A stretch of 64,000 bases of DNA from Campylobacter concisus (GTDB taxonomy: Bacteria > Campylobacterota > Campylobacteria > Campylobacterales > Campylobacteraceae), in contig NZ_PIRO01000001.1 of the NCBI RefSeq assembly GCF_003048905.1, positions 62,001 to 126,000 on the forward strand. The letters run 5' to 3'. Shown here one piece after another: positions 44,302 to 53,738 of this stretch (the stretch's first letter is position 1; every line of letters begins with the position of its first letter). A program made the translations under genes and the position numbers. The notes below the pieces were generated by a model. It saw only the letters and a program-made list of their open reading frames with translations, did no database searches and had not been told where the DNA came from.

Positions 44302-46133
44302 ATGATTTTGGACTTAGCATTTGGGGCAATTCAAATTTTGTTATAGAAGATGGCAAAGTCTGTATAAATGCAGCCAGCAAACCAGCGATCATAGACATCG
44401 TAAAAGAGATAAGAGACGACGGATATAGAGGGCCACTACTGCTTCGCTTTCCGCACCTTATCCAAAAGCAGATCGAGCAGATCCACGCAAGCTTTGCAAA
44501 AGCAAAGAAAGAATTTGCCTACAAAGGCAGCTTTAATGCCGTTTTTCCACTTAAAGTCAATCAATATCCTGGCTTTGTAAAAAATTTAGTGCGCCTTGGC
44601 AAACCCTACAACTACGGCCTTGAAGCTGGCAGTAAGGCTGAGCTACTTTTAACTATGGCTTACAATAACGAAAAAGCTCCCATAACCGTAAATGGCTTTA
44701 AAGATAAAGAGATGATAAATATAGGCTTTATCGCCGCTGAAATGGGGCACAACATCACGCTAACGATTGAGGGCTTAAACGAGCTTGAAGCGATAATCGC
44801 CATCGCAAAAGAGCGCTTTAAACCAAAACCAAAGATCGGACTTAGGGTAAGACTGCACTCGACAGGATCGGGACTCTGGGCAAAAAGTGGTGGCATACAC
44901 TCTAAATTTGGACTAACATCAACTGAACTGATAGAAGCTGTAAAGATGCTAAAAAAGGCAAATTTGCTTGAAAATTTCACGATGATACACTTTCACATCG
45001 GCTCTCAAATAAGCGAGATCCACCCTCTTAAAAAGGCACTCATCGAGGCTGGCAACATCTACGCTGAGCTTAGAAAAATGGGTGCCTCAAATTTAAAAGC
45101 GATAAATTTGGGCGGCGGTCTAGCGATTGAATACTCGCAGTTTAAAGAGGAGAGCAGCAGAAACTATACGCTAAATGAATACGCAAACGACGTTGTTTAT
45201 ATGCTTAAAACCATAAGTGAGCAAAAAAAGGAGATCGAACCAGATATTTTTATAGAGTCAGGTCGCTATATTGCCGCTTCTCACGCGCTTTTGGTCGCTC
45301 CTGTGCTTGAGCTATTTTCTCAAGAATACACCGAAGAGAAGCTAAATTTAAAGAAAAATAATCCAAATTTAATAACCGAGCTAGTTGATCTTTATAAATC
45401 AATCAAGCCTTCAAACGCCCTAGAGTACCTGCATGACGCCATCCACCACACCGAGAGCATACTCACGCTCTTTGATCTAGGCTATGTCGATCTGCAAGAT
45501 AGATCAAACGCAGAGGTGCTTTTAAGGCTAATTAGCAAAAAAGCTGTCGTGATGCTTGGCAACAAGAGCAACTCAAGCGATCTAACCAAAATTCAAAAAG
45601 AGGTTCAAGAGAGATACTTGCTAAATTTCTCGATCTTTCAAAGCTTGCCAGACTTTTGGGGACTAAAGCAAAATTTCCCTATCATGCCGCTTGACAGGCT
45701 TGATGAGCGCCCTACCCTGCCAGCTTCGATCTGGGACATCACCTGCGATAGCGACGGCGAGATCAGCTATGATGACGAGAAAAACCCACTGCTTTTGCAC
45801 GACGTGGATGTGGAGAAGGAGGATTATTTCTTGGGATTTTTCCTAGTTGGCGCATATCAAGAGGTGATCGGCATGAAGCACAACCTCTTCACTCATCCAA
45901 CAGAAGCTACGGTAGAGATAACAAGTGATGGCTACAAGGTCACAAATTTACTAGAGAGCCAGTCGATCCTTGATATCATGGAGGACATGGACTACGATAT
46001 CTATGAGATCCAAGACACTTTAAATGAACGCTTAGAGAAATCAACTCTGATAAACGAAACGCAAAAGAAGCAAATTTTGGGCGAACTTTATCTATTTTTA
46101 AATGATAATAGCTACTTAAAGACAATCAACTAA
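44298..46133 (+). CDS. speA: biosynthetic arginine decarboxylase
   Basis: 611 residues, fold III PLP enzyme. The PLP lysine lies in FPLKVNQYPGF, with LGGGLAIEY, FIESGRYIAASHALL and the C-terminal SWRNA-type block. It produces agmatine, the first step of spermidine precursor synthesis. ATGA overlap with hisS. In C. jejuni cysE lies between speA and the aminotransferase, as I recall; here the next gene begins 11 bases later. Confidence 0.95.
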   Translation: MNDFGLSIWGNSNFVIEDGKVCINAASKPAIIDIVKEIRDDGYRGPLLLRFPHLIQKQIEQIHASFAKAKKEFAYKGSFNAVFPLKVNQYPGFVKNLVRLGKPYNYGLEAGSKAELLLTMAYNNEKAPITVNGFKDKEMINIGFIAAEMGHNITLTIEGLNELEAIIAIAKERFKPKPKIGLRVRLHSTGSGLWAKSGGIHSKFGLTSTELIEAVKMLKKANLLENFTMIHFHIGSQISEIHPLKKALIEAGNIYAELRKMGASNLKAINLGGGLAIEYSQFKEESSRNYTLNEYANDVVYMLKTISEQKKEIEPDIFIESGRYIAASHALLVAPVLELFSQEYTEEKLNLKKNNPNLITELVDLYKSIKPSNALEYLHDAIHHTESILTLFDLGYVDLQDRSNAEVLLRLISKKAVVMLGNKSNSSDLTKIQKEVQERYLLNFSIFQSLPDFWGLKQNFPIMPLDRLDERPTLPASIWDITCDSDGEISYDDEKNPLLLHDVDVEKEDYFLGFFLVGAYQEVIGMKHNLFTHPTEATVEITSDGYKVTNLLESQSILDIMEDMDYDIYEIQDTLNERLEKSTLINETQKKQILGELYLFLNDNSYLKTIN

Positions 46134-46144
46134 AAAGGACGAAA

Positions 46145-47323
46145 ATGCAACTAGCAAACAGAATGCAAACATTAAGTGAGTCAATCACAATCGCGATCAG
46201 CACAAAAGCCAAAGAGATGAAGGCTGCTGGCATCGACGTGATCTCGCTTTCAGCTGGTGAGCCTGACTTTATGACTCCAAAAAAGATAAGAGATGCTGTA
46301 AAAAACGCACTTGATAACGATAGCAAAAGCGGCAAATATACGCCGGTACCGGGCCTGCCTGAGGTGATAGACGCCATTAGAGCAAAGCTAAAAAGAGATA
46401 ACGGACTTGACTATAAAGCAAGCCAAATCGTCACAAACATCGGCGCAAAACACTCACTTTTTAACGTATTTCAAGCGCTTATAAACCCAGGTGATGAAGT
46501 CATCATCCCATCTCCATACTGGGTGAGCTACCCTGAGATCGTTAAATTTTGCGGTGGTGTGCCTGTCTTTATCGAGGCAGACGAGAGCACAAATTTCAAA
46601 GTCACAGCCGAGCAGCTAAAAAAAGCGATCACACCAAAAACAAAAGTCTTTTCACTAAATCACCCGACAAACCCAACTGGAGCTGTATATACAAAAGAGG
46701 AGATCGCGGCATTTGGCGAGGTTGTAAAGGGCACTGACATCATCATCACAAGCGATGAAATTTATGAAAAAGTGATCTACGGCAAAGAATTTCACGCAGT
46801 GGCCTCAGTTAGCGAGGATCTTTTCAAAAGAACGGTCACGATAAATGGACTAAGCAAGTGTGGAGCGATGCCTGGCTGGAGATTTGGCTACATAGCAAGC
46901 TCAATGGACTGGCTAATCGCTGGCATCAAAAAGCTTCAAAGTCAAAGCACAAGCAACATCAGCTCGATCGTGCAAATAGGCGCTATCCCGTCACTTCTTG
47001 GCGAAACTGACGAAGATATCGAAAACATGAGAAAAGAGTATGAAAAAAGACGCGATGTGGCAGTTGAAATGATAAATGCTATCCCTGGATTAAGCGTAGT
47101 TAAGCCTGATGGCGCGTTTTATCTATTTGTGAAGTGTAAAGAAGTAGACGGCAACTCACTTAGATTTTGCCAAAGAATGCTTGAAGAGGCGAACGTAGCA
47201 ACGGTGCCAGGAGTGGGCTTTGGCATGGAGGGATACTTTAGAATTTCTTTTGCGACAGACATCGAGAGCATAAAAAAAGCGATCGAGAGGATCGCAAATT
47301 TTGTAAAAAGCTACAAAATTTAA
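46145..47323 (+). CDS. aspB: aspartate aminotransferase (class I, AspB type)
   Basis: 392 residues. SLSAGEPDFMTPKKI, LNHPTNPTGAVYTKEE, and the PLP-binding Lys in INGLSKCGAMPGWRFGYI. Interconverts aspartate/oxaloacetate with glutamate/2-oxoglutarate. AAAGGAC lies 5 bases before ATG 46145. Its last stop base overlaps the thiS ATG (TAATG), so it may share a transcript with the thiamine genes. Confidence 0.93.
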   Translation: MQLANRMQTLSESITIAISTKAKEMKAAGIDVISLSAGEPDFMTPKKIRDAVKNALDNDSKSGKYTPVPGLPEVIDAIRAKLKRDNGLDYKASQIVTNIGAKHSLFNVFQALINPGDEVIIPSPYWVSYPEIVKFCGGVPVFIEADESTNFKVTAEQLKKAITPKTKVFSLNHPTNPTGAVYTKEEIAAFGEVVKGTDIIITSDEIYEKVIYGKEFHAVASVSEDLFKRTVTINGLSKCGAMPGWRFGYIASSMDWLIAGIKKLQSQSTSNISSIVQIGAIPSLLGETDEDIENMRKEYEKRRDVAVEMINAIPGLSVVKPDGAFYLFVKCKEVDGNSLRFCQRMLEEANVATVPGVGFGMEGYFRISFATDIESIKKAIERIANFVKSYKI

Positions 47324-47526
47324 TGATCAAATTTAGAGTAAATGGCAAAATTTTCGAGCTTGAAAATGATATAAATGTTTATGATTTTTTAGCTCAAAAT
47401 GGCTATGAGCTTAAATTTATAGCCCTTGAGCGAGACGGAGAAATTTTGCCAAAAAAGCTTTGGCGTGAGCGCTTCATGAGCGAGGGCAAAGCTTATGAGA
47501 TCGTCACTTTAGTTGGCGGTGGATGA
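47323..47526 (+). CDS. thiS: sulfur carrier protein ThiS
   Basis: 67-residue ubiquitin-fold protein ending LVGGG. The terminal Gly-Gly is adenylated and thiocarboxylated to donate sulfur to the thiazole. FRVNGKIFELENDINVYDFL is the typical N terminus. First of thiS-thiF-thiG-thiH. Confidence 0.93.
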   Translation: MIKFRVNGKIFELENDINVYDFLAQNGYELKFIALERDGEILPKKLWRERFMSEGKAYEIVTLVGGG

Positions 47527-47533
47527 GGAGAAA

Positions 47534-48385
47534 ATGATAGAGATTGTATTAAACGGCACAAAATTTAAGGTGCCAGTAAAAAGCCTTAGCGAGCTAAAAG
47601 AGCTTGCACTTGGCGATAAAGAGAGTGAAATTTATAAATTTTTAGAGAAATTTAACGCAACTAAGCCAGACATTTTTATCGTTGATGGCTTTGCTATAAA
47701 AGAAAATAGCGAGCTAAAAGATGGCTCAAATGTCGTATTTATAAGGCGTGGCGTGATGCCTGAGCGTGAAGTTTTACGCGCGATGATCGCTTCAAGAAAC
47801 AGCCCTGAGCTAAATTTAGCCCTAAGTAAGGCAGTAATCGGCGTGGCTGGACTTGGCGGCCTTGGCTCAAATATCGCGCTAAGCCTTGCAAGAGTTGGCG
47901 TAAAAAAGCTAGTGCTTGCCGACTTTGACGTGGTTGAGCCAAGCAACCTAAACCGCCAGCAGTATTTCGTCCGCCACATCGGCATGAAAAAGACGCAGGC
48001 GCTTAAAGAGCTGATAAATGACGTCAATCCATTTGTCGAGGTTGAAACTCACGATATATTTTTAGATGAAAAAAACGTGGCTAGCGTCTTTGGCGAGTGC
48101 GAAATTTTATGCGAAGCCTTTGACAACGTTGCTGGCAAGGCGATGATACTAAATGAAGCTGGTGCTAGCCTAAAAGATAAAAAAATCATCGGCGCCTCTG
48201 GCATGGCAGGATACTTTAGCTCAAATCTCATAAAAACCATAAAATTTGCCAAAAATGTCTACCTTTGCGGCGACCTCACAAACGAGGCGAAGATCGGTCA
48301 AGGGCTCATGGCACCACGCGTTGCAATCTGTGCAAATCATGAAGCAAATTTGGTCATTAGACTGCTTATGGGCTTGGAGGCGTAA
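47534..48385 (+). CDS. thiF: ThiF adenylyltransferase with N-terminal ThiS-like domain
   Basis: 283 residues. The first ~80 form a ThiS-like beta-grasp domain (MIEIVLNGTKFKVPVK ... LKDGSNVVFIRRGVMP) without a terminal GG. An E1-like Rossmann domain follows, with GVAGLGGLGSNIALSLARVG, LADFDVVEPSNLNRQQYF and EAFDNVAGKAMIL. This is the 'family 2' ThiF seen in epsilonproteobacteria and clostridia. It activates ThiS. I chose ATG 47534 (GAGGAG upstream) over the frame extension to 47513. Confidence 0.92.
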   Translation: MIEIVLNGTKFKVPVKSLSELKELALGDKESEIYKFLEKFNATKPDIFIVDGFAIKENSELKDGSNVVFIRRGVMPEREVLRAMIASRNSPELNLALSKAVIGVAGLGGLGSNIALSLARVGVKKLVLADFDVVEPSNLNRQQYFVRHIGMKKTQALKELINDVNPFVEVETHDIFLDEKNVASVFGECEILCEAFDNVAGKAMILNEAGASLKDKKIIGASGMAGYFSSNLIKTIKFAKNVYLCGDLTNEAKIGQGLMAPRVAICANHEANLVIRLLMGLEA

Positions 48386-49150
48386 GTGCAAAGTGATAGC
48401 TTGATCCTTGGCGGCAAGGAGTTTCAAAGCCGCTTTATCCTTGGCTCTGGCAAGTACTCGCACGAGCTCATCGACTCAGCCATAAACGAGGCTGGCGCGC
48501 AAATTTTAACCCTTGCTCTTAGGCGCATAAACGAAAGTAAAGAGCGAAATATACTTGACTTTATCCCAAAAGGCGTGACGCTTTTGCCAAACACAAGTGG
48601 CGCTAGAAACGCCAAAGAGGCTATTCGTATCGCCCAGCTCGCACGTGAGCTTGGATGTGGCGAGCTTGTTAAGATAGAGATCATTACTGACTCTAAATTT
48701 CTCTTTCCAGACAACGCTGAGACGATAAAAGCGTGCGAAGCCTTGGCAAATGACGGCTTCGTGCCGATGCCATATATGTTTCCTGATCTAAATGCTGCAA
48801 GAGCGATGCTAAGTGCAGGAGCTAGCTGCATAATGCCTCTAGCTGCGCCAATTGGCTCAAACCAAGGACTAGTTTTTAAAGATATCATTGAAATTTTGAT
48901 AAACGAGCTTGACGCGCAGATCATCGTAGATGCAGGCATAGGCAGGCCATCACAAGCGTGCGAAGCGATGGAGATGGGAGCGGCTGCGATCATGGCAAAC
49001 ACAGCTATCGCCTCATCTAAAAATATCCCGCTCATGGCAAGAGCCTTCAAAGAGGCTATCATCGCTGGTCGAAACGCCTATCTAGCAGGCCTTGGTGCAA
49101 AGAGCAAAAGCGCAAACGCCTCATCTCCGCTCACTGGGTTTTTAGACTGA
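48386..49150 (+). CDS. thiG: thiazole synthase
   Basis: 254-residue TIM barrel. [34 protein letters not shown], the Schiff-base Lys in LVKIEIITD and [10 protein letters not shown]. Condenses DXP, dehydroglycine and ThiS thiocarboxylate into the thiazole phosphate. GTG start immediately after the thiF stop. Confidence 0.96.
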   Translation: MQSDSLILGGKEFQSRFILGSGKYSHELIDSAINEAGAQILTLALRRINESKERNILDFIPKGVTLLPNTSGARNAKEAIRIAQLARELGCGELVKIEIITDSKFLFPDNAETIKACEALANDGFVPMPYMFPDLNAARAMLSAGASCIMPLAAPIGSNQGLVFKDIIEILINELDAQIIVDAGIGRPSQACEAMEMGAAAIMANTAIASSKNIPLMARAFKEAIIAGRNAYLAGLGAKSKSANASSPLTGFLD

Positions 49151-50304
49151 TGAAATTTACTAGAACCGACCACATGCAGCTATTGCCTCACATGCAGGAT
49201 GTTGGCAGTGAGATAATGGATGAAATTTTAAAAGAGCGTGCTAGCTACAAGCCAGAAATTTATAGCGAAGCGGACGTAAAAGCAGCTCTTAATGCAAAGC
49301 ACTGCTCACTTGAAAATTTAAAAGCCCTACTCTCGCCTGCAGCAGCGCCATTTTTAGAGCAAATCGCCCAGCTCGCCCAAGCAAAGACAAGGGCAAATTT
49401 TGGCTCAAACATCACGCTTTTTACGCCACTTTACATAGCAAATTATTGTGATAATCTCTGCGTTTATTGCGGTTTTAACGCTAAAAATAATATAAAAAGA
49501 GCAAAGCTAAGTGACGAGGAGATCACAAGAGAGCTAAGAGAAATTTCAAAGAGCGGTTTAGAAGAAATTTTGATCCTAACTGGCGAGAGCGAGACTAACT
49601 CAAGTGTCGCTTACATCGCAAACGCCTGCGCTTTGGCAAAGAAATTTTTTAAAGTTGTTGGGGTTGAAATTTACCCGCTAAACTCTGAGGACTACGCCCT
49701 ACTTCACAAAAGCGGCGCAGACTACGTGACCGTCTTTCAAGAGACCTATAATCCTACAAAATACGAAAAAATCCACCTTGGCGGCAATAAAAGAATTTTC
49801 CCATACCGCTTAAATGCTCAAGAACGAGCGCTTCTTGGAGGCATGAGAGGAGTTGGCTTTGCAGCACTTCTTGGCATAGATGACTTTAGGCTTGATGCCT
49901 TTGCTACGGCACTTCATGCAAGCTTAGTTCAAAAAAAGTATCCGCACGCCGAGATCGCATTTTCATGCCCAAGGCTTCGCCCTATCATAAATAACGACCG
50001 CATCAATCCGCGTGACGTGGGTGAGCGCGAGCTTTTGCAAGTGATCTGCGCTTATAGAATTTTCATGCCAACAGCTAGCATCACCATTTCAACCAGAGAA
50101 AAGGCTAAATTTCGCGATAACGCCATAAAGATCGCCGCAAACAAGATAAGCGCTGGTGTAAAAGTAAGCATAGGCGCTCATGGCGAAGAAAAAAAAGGCG
50201 ACGAGCAGTTTGAGATAAGCGACGATAGAAGCGTGGACGAGATCAAAGCTATGATAAAAGCAAATGGCCTAGAGCCCTTAATGAGCGAATATGTCTATGT
50301 TTAA
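49150..50304 (+). CDS. thiH: 2-iminoacetate synthase (radical SAM)
   Basis: 384 residues. The 4Fe-4S cluster motif CxxxCxxC is YCDNLCVYCGFN at ~98-109, with EILILTGESE and the C-terminal ThiH domain ending near GDEQFEISDDRSVDE. It cleaves tyrosine to dehydroglycine; using tyrosine rather than glycine oxidase fits microaerobic or anaerobic growth. TGATG overlap with thiG. Confidence 0.96.
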   Translation: MKFTRTDHMQLLPHMQDVGSEIMDEILKERASYKPEIYSEADVKAALNAKHCSLENLKALLSPAAAPFLEQIAQLAQAKTRANFGSNITLFTPLYIANYCDNLCVYCGFNAKNNIKRAKLSDEEITRELREISKSGLEEILILTGESETNSSVAYIANACALAKKFFKVVGVEIYPLNSEDYALLHKSGADYVTVFQETYNPTKYEKIHLGGNKRIFPYRLNAQERALLGGMRGVGFAALLGIDDFRLDAFATALHASLVQKKYPHAEIAFSCPRLRPIINNDRINPRDVGERELLQVICAYRIFMPTASITISTREKAKFRDNAIKIAANKISAGVKVSIGAHGEEKKGDEQFEISDDRSVDEIKAMIKANGLEPLMSEYVYV

Positions 50305-50905
50305 AATTCTCTGCATTTCCGACTTTGACAGCTATGAGGGCGATGACTTTTTAAAAAGGATCCAGCTACTTTGCAAGGCTGGCGTGGATGAAATTTTGCT
50401 TCGTGCAAAGATGCTAAGCGAGGCTCAATTTTTTGACCTTGCTAGGGTTGTGGCTCAAATTTGTGAAAACTACCGCAAGAAATTTATCATTAACCAATTT
50501 TTTGACGTAGCTTGCAAGCTAAAAAGTGACTTTTGGCTCACTTCAGCACAACTTGATTTTTTTAAAAATTATGGCATTTTTTTAGATGAATTTAGAAAAA
50601 CAGCAAAAATTTACGCTCCAGCTCACGATTTAGAGCAAGCTAAAATTTCAGCCTCTATCGCTGATGTGCTCGTTGCTTCTCATATATTTGCCACCTCTTG
50701 CAAGGAAGGCCTAGAGCCAAAAGGGGTAAATTTTATAAACGAGCTAAAAAGCTTTGATAAAGAAATTTACGCACTTGGCGGACTAGATAGTGGGAACTAC
50801 AAAGAGGCCATAAAAGCTGGCGCAAATGGCATTTGCTTCATGAGCCTAGCAATGAGCGGCGATATAGAGCTTATAAAAAAGATAGTAGAGAGCAAAAACG
50901 GCTAA
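50291..50905 (+). CDS. ThiE/TenI-like thiamine phosphate synthase homologue (divergent)
   Basis: 204-residue TIM-barrel protein. The C-terminal half matches ThiE/TenI (DVLVASHIFATSCKEG ... ALGGLDSGNYKEAIKAGANGICFMS), and the N-terminal half has ILLRAKMLSEAQF. The usual IND and HLGQ substrate-binding stretch is replaced (FIINQFFDVAC, FWLTSAQLDFF). It may be a weak ThiE, or a TenI-type accessory protein for thiazole aromatisation. It overlaps thiH by 14 bases (or 8 if ATG 50297 is used). Confidence 0.75.
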   Translation: MSMFKILCISDFDSYEGDDFLKRIQLLCKAGVDEILLRAKMLSEAQFFDLARVVAQICENYRKKFIINQFFDVACKLKSDFWLTSAQLDFFKNYGIFLDEFRKTAKIYAPAHDLEQAKISASIADVLVASHIFATSCKEGLEPKGVNFINELKSFDKEIYALGGLDSGNYKEAIKAGANGICFMSLAMSGDIELIKKIVESKNG

Positions 50906-50941
50906 ATTTAGTATAAATTACATAAAATAATACGTAAAATT

Positions 50942-51511
50942 TTACTCATTTTTGCTAGCGATATATGTTTTTATATCAAATATAAGTAGCGTCACAAGCG
51001 ATGGCAGCATATAGGAATTTAGCACTAAAAGCAGCGACTTTGTCAAATTTGACTTTATTAAAGTCTCTATGTCAAGGTTGTTGTTGTAGTTTAAAAAATA
51101 TAGCAAGGCAAAGTCGCCAACAAGAACTATGCGAGAGACCTTTAGCAAGATGTCATTTCCCAGTCTTGCAAATTTATCATCGACCACAAGCGACAAAGTG
51201 ATCCATCCAAGCAGCCAAATTGCGCAGGCTAAAGCATAAACAGTAATGCTTTCATCAAATTTTTCAAGTAGTAAAAATACCAAGGGTTGCAAAAATACAA
51301 GGCTAGCGATAAACCAAAGAAGTGAGCTAAAGGCTAGCAGGCAAACACAGCCAAAGATAGAAATGGCAGAGATAAAGCCAAAAACCTCTAACCCAAGATA
51401 GTAGGCCAGCGCATAGGATAAAAAAGAAAAAACAAGCCAAATTTTAATAACAAGTCGCCACCTATTTGCAAAGGCAGTGGCTTTTAAATTTAGGCTATCT
51501 GTCAAACTCAT
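50942..51511 (-). CDS. hypothetical multi-span membrane protein
   Basis: 189 residues with about five hydrophobic segments (IWLVFSFLSYALAYYL, ISAISIFGCVCLLAFSSLLW, ASLVFLQPLVFLLL, YALACAIWLLGWITLSLVV, YMLPSLVTLLIF). No recognised family. It starts one base from the mog stop and was probably co-transcribed with it. Confidence 0.7.
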   Translation of the reverse strand: MSLTDSLNLKATAFANRWRLVIKIWLVFSFLSYALAYYLGLEVFGFISAISIFGCVCLLAFSSLLWFIASLVFLQPLVFLLLEKFDESITVYALACAIWLLGWITLSLVVDDKFARLGNDILLKVSRIVLVGDFALLYFLNYNNNLDIETLIKSNLTKSLLLVLNSYMLPSLVTLLIFDIKTYIASKNE

Positions 51512-52051
51512 TTACGAGATTTTCTTTTGTTTTGGGCGGAAAACTTTCATCACGTTTTCATCAGTCTCGATAAATGCACCCTCTATAAGATCAATACAGT
51601 ATGGCACCGCTGGAAATACCGGCTCCAAGCACTCTTTTATCGCCTTTGGCTGACCTGGTAAATTTATGATAAGCGCGTGGCCTCTAATGCCTGCTGTTTG
51701 GCGTGATAGGATCGCTGTTGGGACATATTTTAAGCTCGCAGCTCTCATTAGCTCGCCAAAGCCTGGCATCATCTTCTCGCAAACCGCCTCAGTAGCCTCT
51801 GGCGTAACGTCTCTCACCGCCGGTCCTGTACCACCGGTAGTTAGCACAAGGTCGCAGCCAAGCACGTCTACCATGTGAACTAGTCTCTCTTTTATCAGCT
51901 CAAACTCATCTGGTATAACCTCGTAAAAGTACTCTCGCTCACTCACGATCCAGCTATCAAGAACCTCTTTGATCGCAGGACCCGACTTGTCCTCGTATGT
52001 GCCCTCGCTTGCGCGGTCTGAGAGTGTTAGTATGCCTATTTTTGCTTTCAC
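51512..52051 (-). CDS. mog: molybdopterin adenylyltransferase
   Basis: 179 residues, MogA/MoaB type: IGILTLSDRASEGTYEDKSG, the nucleotide-binding TTGGTGPAVRDVTPEA and INLPGQPKAIKECLEPVFPA. It adenylates molybdopterin for MoeA. A site AAAGGAGAAAA lies just before ATG 52051. The cofactor feeds enzymes such as nitrate or formate dehydrogenases in this group. Confidence 0.94.
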   Translation of the reverse strand: MKAKIGILTLSDRASEGTYEDKSGPAIKEVLDSWIVSEREYFYEVIPDEFELIKERLVHMVDVLGCDLVLTTGGTGPAVRDVTPEATEAVCEKMMPGFGELMRAASLKYVPTAILSRQTAGIRGHALIINLPGQPKAIKECLEPVFPAVPYCIDLIEGAFIETDENVMKVFRPKQKKIS

Positions 52052-52061
52052 TTTTTCTCCT

Positions 52062-53738
52062 TTAATAGTTTTCGTTTAAAATTTTTGCCAGCGTCTCTTT
52101 ATCTACGCTCTCGTATGCTAGCAGATATGAGCTTATCTTTGCGATTTGCTCATTTGTGCCTTTTAAAAAGGATGTGATCTCCTCTTTTGCTTGCTTTAAA
52201 ATTTCTTCTACATCGTTTGGATTTGGCACAAAAGAGCTTCCCATGCCATATTCATAAACCATCTTTGAAGCGATCTCTTTGGCTAAATTTAGGTCACTGC
52301 TTGAGTTTGAAAAGATATCATTTTCATCTATCTCAAGCTTGCACATACCAGCAATGAGCACTTTGACGCGAGAGAGCATCTGTGACTTTGACTCGATCTC
52401 TTGCTCTGTAGCCATAAACCTATCTTCTATAAGAGAAATTTTTTCAAATTTCACATCAAACCAATAAGCACTTAGTGCCTTTGCTCCTTGATAGATAGCT
52501 TGAATTTTCTTCTCATTTTCGCTATAGCTTAGCACCTTTTTCTTGCCGAGCAAGACCTTGTTTAAAACAGCCTCAAAATCCCTTATCTTAAGCACGCTCT
52601 CACCGTTTCTTAGGGCATTTATCGCAGCTTCATTTACAAGCGTACTAAGTGCTGCACCTGAAAAGCCAACGCTCATTTTGGCGATATCCTCAGCGGCCAC
52701 TTCGCAGTTTTTATCTTTTAGATATGTGTTTAAGATCGCCACTCTGTCGTTAAAATCAGGCATAGAAAGAAAAATTCTCCTATCAAAACGCCCTGATCTA
52801 AGTAGCGCCTCATCGATCATCTCAATCCTATTTGTAGCAGCTATGACGATGACGCCTGAGTTATCTTCAAAACCATCCATCTCAGTTAGCAACTGATTTA
52901 GCGTAGCTTCTCGCTCGTCGTTTCTAGTCCCACCCCTGCTCTTGCCAACGGCGTCTATCTCGTCGATAAAGATGATTGAGGGCGCATAGGACTTGGCTCT
53001 ACTAAAAAGCTCTCGTACTCTCTTTGCGCCCATGCCGACATAAATTTGCACAAAGCTTGCACCGTTTTGATAAAAAAATGGCACATTTGCCTCGCCAGCA
53101 ACTGCCTTTGCTACAAGCGTCTTACCAACGCCTGGAGGGCCGATCATTAGCACGCCTTTTGGCATTTTGATACCAAAATTTCTATATTTTTGTGGATTTT
53201 TTAGAAAATCAACTATCTCGCTAAGCTCGCTTTTAACCTCACTAATGCCTGCCACATCGCTAAATCTCACATTTGAGATGACTGGCATAGTGTTTTGATT
53301 TAGCACGCTTTCTATCTCAAATGCACCCTCTTTTTTGCTAAGCAAGCTCTCCTCTTTTTTCCTAATACTTCTAAAGATATAAGCATACCAAAGCACAAAG
53401 CAGACAAAGATGATAAATCCCCAGATCATGCCAGGAGTGATATATTGCTTAGTCTTTTCAACAGGCACTTTTTTAATAAGCTCTTTTAGATCGATGCCCT
53501 CTTTTATGATTGAAAAACGATTGTTTTGCGCATAAAGCACGACTTCATCGTCATCGATTACAGCGCGGTCTATAAAATTTCCATCCATTAGCTGCATATA
53601 TTGCGAATATGTGATATTTCGTGGCTCTTTGCTAACGGCAAATAGCAGCACGCTGATTAATGCGACAGCTGCGATTATTAGGATATTTTTCTTATTAAAT
53701 TTAAATTTTTGCATAATTGGCATCTGGCTTAACTTCAT
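52062..53738 (-). CDS. FtsH-like AAA membrane protein lacking the HEXXH zinc motif
   Basis: 558 residues. Two membrane helices (~19-35 and ~104-122) flank a small FtsH-type periplasmic domain. The AAA domain is intact: Walker A GPPGVGKT (200-207), Walker [13 protein letters not shown] and the second region of homology [10 protein letters not shown]. In the M41 region the HExxH zinc motif (AYHESGH in E. coli FtsH) is replaced by AIYQGAK, with YQGAK at bases 52479-52493; the third-ligand region [11 protein letters not shown] is still recognisable. It is probably an unfoldase or chaperone rather than a protease. Start ATG 53738 with GGAGG 9 bases upstream, 38 bases inside mtaB. C. jejuni has a similar 'membrane-bound ATPase' in this position as I recall. 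Confidence 0.88.
   Translation of the reverse strand: MKLSQMPIMQKFKFNKKNILIIAAVALISVLLFAVSKEPRNITYSQYMQLMDGNFIDRAVIDDDEVVLYAQNNRFSIIKEGIDLKELIKKVPVEKTKQYITPGMIWGFIIFVCFVLWYAYIFRSIRKKEESLLSKKEGAFEIESVLNQNTMPVISNVRFSDVAGISEVKSELSEIVDFLKNPQKYRNFGIKMPKGVLMIGPPGVGKTLVAKAVAGEANVPFFYQNGASFVQIYVGMGAKRVRELFSRAKSYAPSIIFIDEIDAVGKSRGGTRNDEREATLNQLLTEMDGFEDNSGVIVIAATNRIEMIDEALLRSGRFDRRIFLSMPDFNDRVAILNTYLKDKNCEVAAEDIAKMSVGFSGAALSTLVNEAAINALRNGESVLKIRDFEAVLNKVLLGKKKVLSYSENEKKIQAIYQGAKALSAYWFDVKFEKISLIEDRFMATEQEIESKSQMLSRVKVLIAGMCKLEIDENDIFSNSSSDLNLAKEIASKMVYEYGMGSSFVPNPNDVEEILKQAKEEITSFLKGTNEQIAKISSYLLAYESVDKETLAKILNENY

Noticed and set aside
44075-44398. Minus-strand frame across the hisS-speA junction
   Set aside because: Both overlapping plus-strand genes are full-length known enzymes with ATGA coupling; the minus frame has no recognisable domain.
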